From Mycolicibacterium sp. BiH015 (lineage in GTDB: Bacteria > Actinomycetota > Actinomycetes > Mycobacteriales > Mycobacteriaceae): a DNA stretch of 64,000 bases. The stretch is taken from positions 682,001 through 746,000 of the forward strand of contig NZ_JAQGCZ010000001.1 in the NCBI RefSeq assembly GCF_027706845.1. The letters are read 5' to 3'. Of this stretch, positions 27,959-37,276 are shown one piece after another. The position numbers were made by a program, and so were the translations under genes. Position 1 is the stretch's first letter. Each line of letters opens with the position of its first letter. A model generated the notes under the pieces. That model saw only the letters and a program-made list of their open reading frames with translations, was not told the origin of the DNA and did not search any database.

Positions 27959-29169
27959 ACGCCGTTGATCGCCGCGTCCCATTCTCGGTGCAGGTGCTGC
28001 ACCAGTGGCTCGGAGCGTCCGATGATGATGTTGTCCAACCTGTTCTCGGCACCGCGCTGGCACGCTTCTGCGGCCGGGAAGTCCTCGTCACGCAACACCG
28101 CTGTGGCTCCGTCGAACCCGGCTTGCGCCAACACACGATCGTCGTCGCTCACCATCGGGCGTAGCGCGCCGCCGACCATGTGGACAATGCACGTGCCGGG
28201 TGTGGCTGCTGGATAGATGCGCAACATCAACGTGGACACCGGCGATTCGACGAGCACGCAACTCGGGAAGATTCCGTAGACCACTGATCCGCTGAACCGC
28301 TCCGGCCAGTCCTGCTCGGGGACGCCGCGAAGTTCGGCGATGTTGCGAAAAGGGAAGGCCCAGCGGCAATGTGCACCGAAGACGTCGAAGACCGAGTTGT
28401 TGCTGACGATCGGCGCGAGGGTGTCCTTGTGCAAGAACGGGAAGTGGTATCCCTCGAAGTTGACGTCGACGGCCAGCTTCCAGTTCGCCCGCAGGGGAAG
28501 GTCCACGCTCTGCGCGTGTGCGTAGTGCTCGAATCCGAAATCTGCGAGATCGGCCGCGGCGTCATCGAGGAAGCCGTCCACCGACACGGAGTCGTCGAGT
28601 GCCACGACGATCAGCCCGGCCTGCTCACCGACCGGCAACGCCCGCAGTCGCACCTGTGACAGTTCCACACCATCGAACATGCGACGTCCGGGAAGGCTGG
28701 CCAGCCTGCCGTCGGCGTCGTAGCTCCATGCGTGGTAGGGGCAGGTGAACCGCGGCGCGCGTCCGCAGCCCTCGGCCACCTGCGCGCCGCGGTGGGCGCA
28801 TACGTTGACGAATGCCCTTGCGGCACCGTGGCTGTCGCGCAGAAGCAGTACCGGCGTACCCATGACCTCCTTGGTGGTGTAGTCGCCCGGCTCTGCGATT
28901 TCTCCGCCCCAGGCCACGACATGGGGAACCTGGCGCATCATCTTCTGGTCTGCGGCGAATCGCTCCATACTGGTGAAGGTGTCGGCCGGGATGACCGAAG
29001 CTACCTCGGCGATGTCAAGCGTGTTCGCTTCGACGTGGTCCAGGACTCGGCGCGTCATCGATGGCACAGAGGGCAATTGGGTCGAGGTGTATTCGGCGGC
29101 CCGGCGCACGGGTGCGAGAACATCGTCGAGTCCTGCCCCGGCCTCGAAGGAAAAGGTCTGCTCGCTCAC
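27955..29169 (-). CDS. Rieske aromatic ring-hydroxylating oxygenase, alpha subunit
   Basis: A 404-residue terminal oxygenase. The [2Fe-2S] ligands are Cys124-x-His126 and Cys143-x2-His146 (VCAHRGAQ, CPYHAWSY). The mononuclear iron site is in NFEGYHFPFLH. It would hydroxylate a ring or demethylate a substrate with electrons from a reductase that is not encoded beside it, and no beta subunit is present, so a homomeric enzyme is likely. GTG 29169 overlaps the preceding gene's stop; GTGA overlaps run through three genes, forming one operon with the metal-dependent hydrolase and esterase. Confidence 0.9.
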   Translation of the reverse strand: MSEQTFSFEAGAGLDDVLAPVRRAAEYTSTQLPSVPSMTRRVLDHVEANTLDIAEVASVIPADTFTSMERFAADQKMMRQVPHVVAWGGEIAEPGDYTTKEVMGTPVLLLRDSHGAARAFVNVCAHRGAQVAEGCGRAPRFTCPYHAWSYDADGRLASLPGRRMFDGVELSQVRLRALPVGEQAGLIVVALDDSVSVDGFLDDAAADLADFGFEHYAHAQSVDLPLRANWKLAVDVNFEGYHFPFLHKDTLAPIVSNNSVFDVFGAHCRWAFPFRNIAELRGVPEQDWPERFSGSVVYGIFPSCVLVESPVSTLMLRIYPAATPGTCIVHMVGGALRPMVSDDDRVLAQAGFDGATAVLRDEDFPAAEACQRGAENRLDNIIIGRSEPLVQHLHREWDAAINGV

Positions 29170-30089
29170 GAAGTGCGCTCTCCTATTGTGTACCACCTTG
29201 CCGCGCTGCGGGGTTCGGTGTTGAAGCGTTGGAACCACCGGTCCGCGAACGCCGGCAGGCTCTCCGTCTCGGGGTCGTGACCCGGCCCCTGCGAGCGCAC
29301 CAGACCGATCATCATGTCGACCAACTCCCGCCGCGGGACGCCCGCGTACGTCGCCTGATCCGGGGTCGAAAGCCTGCGGGCGGCGCGTTGAGCGGCGCGA
29401 AGGGCACCATAAGACAACCCCTGCGGAATCAGCGCGGCCAGGTACCCGCCGTCGGCGGCGGGCACGTGCCTGCGGAAGCCGGTGGAGACGATGCGCAGGA
29501 TCTCATCGATGTGTTTGACCACGCCCGCAATGGTTTTCACCCGATACGGATAACTGTCGTGGATCGCGTCATACACCTTCAGGGCCGAACTGCGGTGCTC
29601 GATCTCCTCGACGAAGTGCCACAGGAACAACGATGCGACCCGTTCGTCACCGGGCGCGAACAACTTGTCCTCGTGATCCAGAAAAACCTTGAAGTACGGC
29701 GTGAACGTGGCCTCCACGACGGCGGTATAGCCGAGCCGCCACGCCAGTGGCTTGGTCGCGGTCAAGTGGTCGAACGACGCGGTTACCGAATTCATGGTCT
29801 CGCGCAGGCCTGGCCATCGTCGCGTCAACGCACGGACATGGCTTGCGTGGGCCGCCGAGTGCTGGGCCTCCTGACGCAGGTACGCGTTGGCTTCATCAGC
29901 TACCTCGGGATCGCGAATCAGCGGAATTCCCTCCCGCGTCGCGTCGACGATGAACTTCTCGAAGCCCGGTGCGAAGAAGGAGATCAGGTTGCACTGCATG
30001 GCGAAGGCGGGCCGAGCCGGGTTCCAGTTGAACGGGACATCGTCGCCTGCGAAGTCGAACCGCACCCGACGTACCTGGAGGTCTGTCAT
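29166..30089 (-). CDS. PF10118-type metal-dependent hydrolase (di-iron-like)
   Basis: A 307-residue mostly helical protein of the family named 'predicted metal-dependent hydrolase'. Candidate metal ligands occur in two Glu-x-x-His motifs (YLRQEAQHSAAH and FVEEIEHRSSA) and in VVEATF, an arrangement like ferritin-fold di-iron proteins. In other actinobacteria relatives sit beside oxygenases and ferredoxin reductases. Here it heads the leftward operon with the Rieske oxygenase. Reaction unknown. ATG 30089. Confidence 0.72.
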   Translation of the reverse strand: MTDLQVRRVRFDFAGDDVPFNWNPARPAFAMQCNLISFFAPGFEKFIVDATREGIPLIRDPEVADEANAYLRQEAQHSAAHASHVRALTRRWPGLRETMNSVTASFDHLTATKPLAWRLGYTAVVEATFTPYFKVFLDHEDKLFAPGDERVASLFLWHFVEEIEHRSSALKVYDAIHDSYPYRVKTIAGVVKHIDEILRIVSTGFRRHVPAADGGYLAALIPQGLSYGALRAAQRAARRLSTPDQATYAGVPRRELVDMMIGLVRSQGPGHDPETESLPAFADRWFQRFNTEPRSAARWYTIGERTS

Positions 30090-30152
30090 GACTTCACCAT
30101 TCGACTGGACATTCCTTGTTATGTGTCAACCCTAACGCTAGCATTGCGCCTC

Positions 30153-32114
30153 ATGTGGAACAACAGCGCAAGCACCGTCAATCCGGCAGATGCGAGCGCG
30201 CTGATCGGGTTGCCGTTCAACGAGTCCGACGAGTTCATCCGCGACGCGATCGATAAGGCCAGCGTGCCCGCGCTGTTGATGTCGATGGTGCACATGACCG
30301 GCGATCTCGGGCTGCTCCGGGAATTGCCCACCCCCTTCATGTTGATCCCGATGGATCTGCAAGGTGCCATGAGCGAAGCCGACAAGGAAATCGTGCGCAA
30401 CCGGGCCTACGACGTGGTGCGCGAATACCGGGACTGCGGCTGCCCGCCCCCGTTCGTTCCGGATGCCGAACAGCGACGCATGATGCTCGACGCCATCTCC
30501 GCTGGTGAGGTCACCGACGAGTACGTCGAGTACGTCGCAGCGGATCTTCGCCTCACCGACAGCGACCAGGTCGGCCCACCGTTGGCCTCGACGGCTCAAC
30601 AGCGAAGCGATTTCCCGGTTGTGGTGATCGGCTGTGGCGAAGCAGGGCTGCTGGCAGGAATCAAGCTCAAGCAGGCCGGAATTCCGTTCACCATTGTCGA
30701 CAAGCAGCCCGGAGTCGGGGGGACGTGGCGGGCGAACCGTTACCCGGGATGCCGTGTCGACATCGCCAACCAGTACTACTGCTACTCGTTCGAACCCACG
30801 GATCACTGGTCGCATTACTACTCCGAGCAGCCGGAGATCCTCGCCTACCTGGAACGGGTGATGGACCGTCACGGGGTCGGCACCCATGTGAGATTCTCGA
30901 CCGAGGTGACGGCGGCGTCGTGGGATGACGATGCATCGTTCTGGCGGATAACCGTCCGTTCTGCCTGCGGCGTTGAGGAGGAATTGTGCGCGCGTGCGCT
31001 GATCTGCGCGGTGGGTCAGTTCAGCAATGCGGTGATCCCGGACATCCTGGGGGCCAGCACCTTTGATGGTCCGTCGTTTCACACCGCCGACTGGCAGGAC
31101 GATGTCGACCTCGCTGGTAAGCGCGTTGCGGTGATCGGGGCGGGCGCGAGCGGCTTTCAGCTCGTTCCGGCAATCGCCGACGTTGCCGAACACGTCGATG
31201 TCTATCAGCGCACTCCGCAATGGATGGCACCCAACGTCGACTATCACGCGTCGATCCCTGAGGGCGCCAGGTGGGCAATCCGCCACCTGCCCTACTACGG
31301 TCGGTGGTTGCGGTTCCTTTCGTGGTGGCCGCTGACCGATGCTGCGCAGGACCGTGTGATGGTGGAACCCGGCTGGGACACCGACGGAAAGTCCTGTGGA
31401 CAGGCCAATCACGCGGTGCGCGAGATGCTGATCGCCTGGATGCGCACCTTCACCGACGACGAGGACCTGCTCGACAAGGTCATCCCCGACTACCCGCCGA
31501 TGGGCAAGAGGATGCTTCAGGACGACGGAACCTGGCTCAGGACGCTGCAACGCCAGGATGTCGAATTGATCCGCGACGGCATCGCCGAGATCGATCCCGT
31601 TGGGATCACGACTGCCGACGGCGTGCACCGGGATGCCGATGTACTACTGTGGGCCACCGGATTCGACGTCAACCACCAACTCGGTCCTGTCGAAATCCGT
31701 GGCCTCGGCGGAGTTTCCCTCAATGAGGAGTGGGGCGATAGCGCGTATGCCTATCTGGGTGTCACTGTCCCAGGTTTCCCGAACTTCTACTGCATGTACG
31801 GCCCGGGAACCAACGCCGTCAACGGGGCGAGCATCATCTACAACTCGGAATGCCAGATGCGCTACATCATGGGATGCATCGACATGGTGATGGCCGCGGG
31901 CGCCAGGAGGGCATCACCGAAGGCCGAGGTCTGCGCCGACTACAACCGCCGCAACCAGGACCGCCTCAAGCAGATGGTCTACACCCACCCGAAAGTAGCC
32001 AGCTACTACAGGAACACCTCCGGCGACGTCCCTACGCTGTACGGCTTCCGGATCGTCGACTACTGGAAATGGACCAACAGGGTGAATCCCGACGATTACG
32101 AGATCGCTCACTAG
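30153..32114 (+). CDS. Baeyer-Villiger flavin monooxygenase with N-terminal extension
   Basis: A 653-residue flavoprotein that inserts oxygen next to a carbonyl to give an ester or lactone, using NADPH. The fingerprint FDGPSFHTADW (residues 304-314) fits FxGxxxHxxxW. The FAD Rossmann motif is VIGCGEAGLLAG (from 158) and the NADPH motif VIGAGASGFQL (from 328). A helical extension of about 150 residues precedes the core, as in a subgroup acting on large cyclic ketones. ATG 30153 is chosen; a reading reaching back to 29061 is spurious. It is divergent from the Rieske operon. Confidence 0.93.
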   Translation: MWNNSASTVNPADASALIGLPFNESDEFIRDAIDKASVPALLMSMVHMTGDLGLLRELPTPFMLIPMDLQGAMSEADKEIVRNRAYDVVREYRDCGCPPPFVPDAEQRRMMLDAISAGEVTDEYVEYVAADLRLTDSDQVGPPLASTAQQRSDFPVVVIGCGEAGLLAGIKLKQAGIPFTIVDKQPGVGGTWRANRYPGCRVDIANQYYCYSFEPTDHWSHYYSEQPEILAYLERVMDRHGVGTHVRFSTEVTAASWDDDASFWRITVRSACGVEEELCARALICAVGQFSNAVIPDILGASTFDGPSFHTADWQDDVDLAGKRVAVIGAGASGFQLVPAIADVAEHVDVYQRTPQWMAPNVDYHASIPEGARWAIRHLPYYGRWLRFLSWWPLTDAAQDRVMVEPGWDTDGKSCGQANHAVREMLIAWMRTFTDDEDLLDKVIPDYPPMGKRMLQDDGTWLRTLQRQDVELIRDGIAEIDPVGITTADGVHRDADVLLWATGFDVNHQLGPVEIRGLGGVSLNEEWGDSAYAYLGVTVPGFPNFYCMYGPGTNAVNGASIIYNSECQMRYIMGCIDMVMAAGARRASPKAEVCADYNRRNQDRLKQMVYTHPKVASYYRNTSGDVPTLYGFRIVDYWKWTNRVNPDDYEIAH

Positions 32115-32129
32115 GAACGCAGCTCGTAC

Positions 32130-33032
32130 CTATGTCTGCACATAGTCGCCGACGAGCCGGTGCACAACATCGGGTGAATCGAGGTGCATGAAATGCCCTG
32201 CGCCCTCGACGATGTGGTGCACGCTGCCCGGCGGCAGGACGTGCGTGCCCAGTGCACCTATCCGGGCATCAACGGCACCGTCGACTCTCCCGTGCATCAC
32301 CAGCATCGGCGTCAGCGGTACCCCCCGGAGGGCGTATCGGTCGAGTTCCTTGTGGTGTCTGCTGCGGCGCACCGGTCGCAATGCCGCGCGGTAGTAGGAC
32401 AGTGCCGCGTTTCGATGGGCACGTGTGCACAGGCTGTCCCACACGTGCCGTAGGTCTTCGGTGGCGTCATAGCCGGGCGGGCACCAGTCCAACCACAGGC
32501 GGGGTAGCACGCGATCCAGCGCGGCCTCCGACATCGAGGGCACTTGTTGAAACAGGATGTACCAACTCATCCGCATCTGACGCGGCAGCGCGCGAAGCAA
32601 GGCGCGGCCCCTGCCCGCACCCGGCGTGAGTCCCGCCACGAGGGGCACACCCATCGACACGACCTTCTGGAAAGGGTTGTCCGGATGGGCGGCCAGGCCG
32701 TTGGCGGTTAGACCGCCCCAGTCGTGACCGACGACGACGGCGTCGCCGCTCCCTCCCAGGGCCGAGTAAAGAGCGAGCGCGTCATACATCAGTGCGCCGA
32801 TACCGTAATCACCGTCGGGTGCGAAGCCGGTGGGCGCGTATCCGCGGGTGAAGGGTGCGACTACGCGAAACGCTCTGTTCGCAAAGTGCGGTCCCAGATG
32901 CCGCCACGTCCACGCGGAGTCCGGATAGCCATGCAGACATAGCATCAGCCTCCCGTCCGCAGGACCCCAGGCCAGCGCTTCGAAACGCAGGTGAGGGAGG
33001 TCGACAGTGAGCCTCTCCGGGTGGTAAGTCAT
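32130..33032 (-). CDS. Alpha/beta hydrolase, epoxide-hydrolase-like
   Basis: A 300-residue hydrolase. HGYPDSAWTW (34 on) forms the oxyanion hole, the nucleophile is Asp104 in VGHDWGGLTA, and the catalytic His is in GAGHFMHLD. An Asp nucleophile points to epoxide hydrolase or dehalogenase rather than esterase activity. ATG 33032 overlaps the amidohydrolase stop as ATGA, so the two are coupled. In this cluster it may open an epoxide or lactone intermediate. Confidence 0.85.
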   Translation of the reverse strand: MTYHPERLTVDLPHLRFEALAWGPADGRLMLCLHGYPDSAWTWRHLGPHFANRAFRVVAPFTRGYAPTGFAPDGDYGIGALMYDALALYSALGGSGDAVVVGHDWGGLTANGLAAHPDNPFQKVVSMGVPLVAGLTPGAGRGRALLRALPRQMRMSWYILFQQVPSMSEAALDRVLPRLWLDWCPPGYDATEDLRHVWDSLCTRAHRNAALSYYRAALRPVRRSRHHKELDRYALRGVPLTPMLVMHGRVDGAVDARIGALGTHVLPPGSVHHIVEGAGHFMHLDSPDVVHRLVGDYVQT

Positions 33033-34819
33033 ACCGCCGCAACGCTCGACCGGTCGGACGCGTAGCCCATCGGCGCGTTGCGCGCTCGGCCGTCGGCCCG
33101 CAGAAAGCTGCCGGTCCGTTGTGTGCCAACGAGATCCGTTGGCTTGCCGGCTGCGAACACCGTGCGACCGGCCACCATCACGCGCTTCACGGTGGCGTCG
33201 TTGCGGTTGACCATTCTCCTCAGTCCGCCGAACGCGTCGATCGCTGCTTCGCGATAATCGTCCAGCGACGCATCGAGCCGGTCAGGGTCGACGATGAGGA
33301 CATCAGCCCAGTCGCCGATCCGCAGATGTCCGGCGTCGAGGTGATACCAGTCTGCGAGCTCACCGGTAAGCCGGTGCACTGCACGTTCCACAGTCATGAA
33401 TTCCTGGCCGGCGCGCTGAGCGTCGCGCACATGGCGCAGGAAGCGCAGCCCGCAGTTGTAGAACGCCATGTTGCGCAGGTGAGCGCCGGCGTCGGAGAAC
33501 CCCATCTGGATACCGTCCTTGACCGCGAGCTGTCGGAGCATTTTCGGTCGATGGTTGGATATCGTGGTGCGCCAACGCAATTCCGTGCCGTGCTCGAGCA
33601 CGAGATCGAGGAACGCGTCCACTGGATGCAAACCGCCACGCTCCACGCCGACATCGCCGAACGATTTGCCGATCAGGGACTGGTCCGGGCAGGAAACTAT
33701 TTCAGCATCGAAGAAGTCTCGATGCCATGCCCGTGGACCGAATTTGCTGTCGTAATCCTTGCGGAATTGTCTGCGATACGCCTCGTCCTTGATCAGTTCG
33801 TCGCGCTCCATCTGGGTCCTGAGGTGCAGTGCCGCTGCGCCGGAACCGAATTCCTCGAAGATGACAAGGTCGATCCCGTCGGCGTAGACCTCGAAGGGTA
33901 CGGGAAGGTGCTGAAAGCGAAAGTCGCCGCCCAGGCGATTGACGAGGGCCGCCAATGCCACCGTGAACCACATTCCTGCGGGAGCAGATTTCATGTCTGC
34001 GGCCGCAAGCAGGCTGGTCTTCAGGCGTGGGCGTCCGATTCCCAGTGACTGCAGCGCCTGCGACACGATGTTGTGCGGATGGGTGATGTCAGGGCCCGAT
34101 TGCAGGGCACGGTCTCGACGCCGCAAGAGGGACTTGAGGCGCCTTAGTTCTCGCGCCTTCGCGTAGGTTGAGGGCAATGTCCGCGACCGGCACACCTCGC
34201 CGTCGATCCGGTCGAAAAGTAATTGTTGCGAGGACAGTCCGATGAGTCCAGCATCGAGGGCCTCCTCCAGCATCGCCTCCATCCGGGCCTGTTCGGCGCG
34301 GGTGGGCCGGACATCCTTCCGTGTCGCACGGTCGAGTCCCATCACAGCGACACGGATGTCCGAATGCCCGATGAACGCCGTCACGTTGGGACCGAGTGGC
34401 AAATCCTCCAAAACCTCGACATATTCCTGCGCCCCAGTCCATGTCTTGCGCTCGCCGACGATGCGCACTACGTGCTCGTGCGGGATCGCCTCCACTCGGC
34501 CGAACAGGTCGGCCGCCTCCGAGGCGGTCACATGCACCGTGGACAGCGAGCACGATCCCATCACGATGGTGGTCACGCCGTGCCGAAGTGATTCGGTGAG
34601 GGCGGGCGCGGCCAGCACCTCGGCGTCGTAATGGGTGTGAATGTCGATGATCCCCGGCATAACCCAATGCCCCGCGGCGTCTACGACCTCGTTCCCCTGG
34701 ATGTAGTCGGTCGTGATCGCTGCTACGCGCCCATCCCTGATCCCGATGTTGCGCACTGCAGACGCGGCCCCCGTGCCGTCGAACCAGCGGCCGTTCAGTA
34801 TCACCTTGTCAAAAGGCAT
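33029..34819 (-). CDS. Amidohydrolase, D-aminoacylase-like
   Basis: A 596-residue member of the amidohydrolase superfamily, closest in pattern to N-acyl-D-amino-acid deacylases. The metal motif HTHYD is at residues 61-65; GLIGLSSQQLLF, FSDAGAH and the C-terminal GDWADVLIVDP are family landmarks. In actinobacterial degradation clusters these proteins often accompany P450, BVMO or steroid genes, and substrates are rarely known. First gene of a leftward pair with the epoxide-hydrolase-like gene; its promoter faces that of the DUF3556 gene. Confidence 0.85.
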   Translation of the reverse strand: MPFDKVILNGRWFDGTGAASAVRNIGIRDGRVAAITTDYIQGNEVVDAAGHWVMPGIIDIHTHYDAEVLAAPALTESLRHGVTTIVMGSCSLSTVHVTASEAADLFGRVEAIPHEHVVRIVGERKTWTGAQEYVEVLEDLPLGPNVTAFIGHSDIRVAVMGLDRATRKDVRPTRAEQARMEAMLEEALDAGLIGLSSQQLLFDRIDGEVCRSRTLPSTYAKARELRRLKSLLRRRDRALQSGPDITHPHNIVSQALQSLGIGRPRLKTSLLAAADMKSAPAGMWFTVALAALVNRLGGDFRFQHLPVPFEVYADGIDLVIFEEFGSGAAALHLRTQMERDELIKDEAYRRQFRKDYDSKFGPRAWHRDFFDAEIVSCPDQSLIGKSFGDVGVERGGLHPVDAFLDLVLEHGTELRWRTTISNHRPKMLRQLAVKDGIQMGFSDAGAHLRNMAFYNCGLRFLRHVRDAQRAGQEFMTVERAVHRLTGELADWYHLDAGHLRIGDWADVLIVDPDRLDASLDDYREAAIDAFGGLRRMVNRNDATVKRVMVAGRTVFAAGKPTDLVGTQRTGSFLRADGRARNAPMGYASDRSSVAAV

Positions 34820-34851
34820 CCGCGCGCTCCCTCGATTGACGATCCGCTGAC

Positions 34852-34875
34852 TTGACAGTTTATCGATACCGTCAA
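34852..34875. promoter_or_regulatory. 24-bp imperfect palindrome in divergent promoter
   Basis: The element starts TTGACAGT and ends ACCGTCAA around a central ATCGAT-containing core. It lies between the amidohydrolase start (34819) and the DUF3556 start (34899). It is a candidate operator for the TetR regulator encoded at 36601-37209. A related stretch, GTCAACCCT followed by TAG, occurs before the BVMO gene at about 30125-30142. Confidence 0.5.
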
Positions 34876-34898
34876 CCCTTTCGTGTTAGTTTGCCGCG

Positions 34899-36632
34899 GT
34901 GGGATTCCTGAAACCCAATATGCCGCGGATCGACGTGGCGGAATGGAGCGCGCTCGGCCGATCAGACCGCATCAAACCGATGGCCCGCCACATCGCGGAA
35001 AACGGTATGGGTAACCCGGACGTGTTCTTCGTTCTGTACGCAGTGAAGATCGGGCTCTACATCCTCGGCGGCCTGCTCTTCGCGCTGAGCACCTCCGGCA
35101 TCGACGGTTGGGGAGCCATCGGAAACTGGTGGAGTGAGCCGATCGTCTTCCAGAAGGTCGTGCTGTGGTCACTGCTGTTCGAAGTTCTGGGTCTTGGCTG
35201 CGGCTTCGGACCGCTGACGGGTAAGGTCGCGCCGCCGATGGGCTCGCCGCTGTATTGGTTGCGCCCAGGGACAATCCGACTTGCCCCGTGGCCCGGCAAG
35301 ATTCCTTTCACGGGTGGCGATCGGCGCACGGTTGTGGACGTGGCGCTCTACGCCGCCCTCTTGGGGACCACCCTCTTCGCGCTCGTCTCCGACGGTTCCG
35401 GGCCGGTCAACGGCTTGAGTTCCTCAATCGGGGTAATCCCGCCGAAACGTATCGTCGCGGTTTTGGTGGTCCTGGCGGTAATTGGATTGCGGGACAAGGT
35501 CATCTTCCTCGCGACGCGTGGCGAGGTCTACGGATCTTTGACGGTGACATTCTTGTTCACTGGACCCAACATGATCGTCGCCGCAAAGCTGGTCATGCTC
35601 GCGATCTGGTTGGGTGCCGCAACGTCAAAGCTGAACCGCCACTTCCCTTTTGTCGTGGCGACGATGATGGCGAACAACCCGCTGGTGCGGTCGCGATGGA
35701 TGAAGCGGAAATTCTTCCGCCGGTTTCCCGACGACCTACGGCCGAGCCTGCTCGCGGCGTACCTCGCGCATTTCGGCACGCTGATCGAGATCGGCGTACC
35801 CCTTGTGCTGTTCTTCTCCTCCGGCGGAATCGCCACTCATGTCGCGGCCGCGACCATGGTGGTGTTCCACCTGGTCATCCTGACGGCCATCCCGCTGGGC
35901 GTACCGTTGGAGTGGAATGTGTTCATGCTCTTCGGGATTGGCTTCCTGTTTGTCGACAAGGCCACGATCCGGCTGGATGCGATCACCGAGCCGTGGCCCA
36001 TCGTGGCGTTACTCGCCGTCATCGTCGCGACGATTGTGGTCGGCAACCTGTTTCCCACCAAGGTCTCGTTCCTGCCCGGTATGCGGTACTACGCCGGGAA
36101 CTGGGACACCTCGCAATGGTTCTTCACCGAGACCGCCAGCAGAAAACTCGCCGACCGTCGAATCGGACTCGGACTCATCCAGCACAAGCAGATCGAGAAA
36201 CTGTCGACTCCGCAGGGCGCCCAACTGGCACTGGGTCTCGGTCACGCCTTCCGCGCGATGTATGCCCACGGCAGGGCTCTGATGACGTTGTGGGAACACG
36301 TGATCCCACCAGGTTGCGACGCCGAGTACACCGTCATCGACGGTGAGCCGGTGGCTGGCTACGCGGTCGGTTGGAGTTTCGGGGACGGCCATCTGCACAA
36401 CGAACAGTTGGTCGCCGCACTGCAGAGCCGGTGCGGGTTCGCACCTGGGGAACTGCGAGTCCTGATGCTGGACGGCCAAGCCATCCATCAGCAATGGCAG
36501 CAGTACCGGATCGTCGACGCCGCCGGCGGTGAGATCGAACGCGGCACCTTCCGTGTCGCGGACGTCGTGTGCCGGCAACCGTGGGAACACGACGTACCGA
36601 TCACCGTTGATGCCGGGCGATCTCGGCGATGA
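34899..36632 (+). CDS. DUF3556 transmembrane protein
   Basis: A 577-residue membrane protein of the actinobacterial DUF3556 family. The N-terminal 380 residues hold about eight to nine hydrophobic helices. The C-terminal 190 residues are soluble, starting near VSFLPGMRYYAGNWDTSQWFF. Function is not known; relatives lie beside BVMO, TetR and lipid-degrading genes. GTG 34899 is the start. The 3' end overlaps the convergent TetR gene by 32 bp. Confidence 0.82.
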   Translation: MGFLKPNMPRIDVAEWSALGRSDRIKPMARHIAENGMGNPDVFFVLYAVKIGLYILGGLLFALSTSGIDGWGAIGNWWSEPIVFQKVVLWSLLFEVLGLGCGFGPLTGKVAPPMGSPLYWLRPGTIRLAPWPGKIPFTGGDRRTVVDVALYAALLGTTLFALVSDGSGPVNGLSSSIGVIPPKRIVAVLVVLAVIGLRDKVIFLATRGEVYGSLTVTFLFTGPNMIVAAKLVMLAIWLGAATSKLNRHFPFVVATMMANNPLVRSRWMKRKFFRRFPDDLRPSLLAAYLAHFGTLIEIGVPLVLFFSSGGIATHVAAATMVVFHLVILTAIPLGVPLEWNVFMLFGIGFLFVDKATIRLDAITEPWPIVALLAVIVATIVVGNLFPTKVSFLPGMRYYAGNWDTSQWFFTETASRKLADRRIGLGLIQHKQIEKLSTPQGAQLALGLGHAFRAMYAHGRALMTLWEHVIPPGCDAEYTVIDGEPVAGYAVGWSFGDGHLHNEQLVAALQSRCGFAPGELRVLMLDGQAIHQQWQQYRIVDAAGGEIERGTFRVADVVCRQPWEHDVPITVDAGRSRR

Positions 36633-37209
36633 CCACGGGTCCCAGCCACCGACGCACGTAGTCGCGCAGCGCTGCGCCGGTCCGCTGCGAGGGGCCGGGG
36701 TCCACCATGAACGACTGCAGCATCCGCAGCATGTACTCGACGAGATCGTCGATGCCCTCATCATCGAAACCGAGCGCTTTCCAATCGACATCGAGACTGG
36801 AGAAGATGCCGTGGGCGAACTGCTTGGACATATCCGACGTCACCTCGTTCGAGGTTCGGCCCAGGTCGTTGGCAAGCATCAGTTGGACGGATTTGTCGCT
36901 CGGCAACCATTCGAGGGTGTAGGCAAAGCTTTCCACGAGTGCGTCCACAGGGTCGGTAATACCGCGCAGGTGCGCGACCAGTTTCTCGATGTGCCGTAGC
37001 CCGGATCGAGTCGCGACCGCCTCGACGAGCGAATCGCCGGGAAAATAGTTGTAGATGGTTTGGCGCGAAACTTCAAGAGCCCGCGCGACGTCCGCCACCC
37101 TAGGCGTCGCGCCGCGCTCATCAATGGCGGCGCTCGCCGCGTCGAGTATTCGCTCGATCGCCTCTTCGTCACTCGCAGGGGTGGCCCCGCCCCACCCGTG
37201 GGTGCGCAT
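36601..37209 (-). CDS. TetR family transcriptional regulator
   Basis: A 202-residue regulator with HTH VADVARALEVSRQTIYNYF (about 38-56) and a helical ligand domain. ATG 37209 is chosen over GTG 37215. Lying at the end of the catabolic cluster and convergent with the DUF3556 gene, it is the best candidate to control the divergent promoters at about 30.1 and 34.85 kb. Confidence 0.85.
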   Translation of the reverse strand: MRTHGWGGATPASDEEAIERILDAASAAIDERGATPRVADVARALEVSRQTIYNYFPGDSLVEAVATRSGLRHIEKLVAHLRGITDPVDALVESFAYTLEWLPSDKSVQLMLANDLGRTSNEVTSDMSKQFAHGIFSSLDVDWKALGFDDEGIDDLVEYMLRMLQSFMVDPGPSQRTGAALRDYVRRWLGPVVIAEIARHQR

Positions 37210-37276
37210 GACCACGCATCCTAGACGGCCGCTACCGTTTCGGCTGCGACCATCGCCCCCGGGTGGCGTGAGGGGG

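Noticed and set aside
27041..28063. Frameshift as the cause of the split esterase
   Set aside because: The two halves are in the same frame, 15 bases from the TAG to the next ATG; a single stop codon explains the split.
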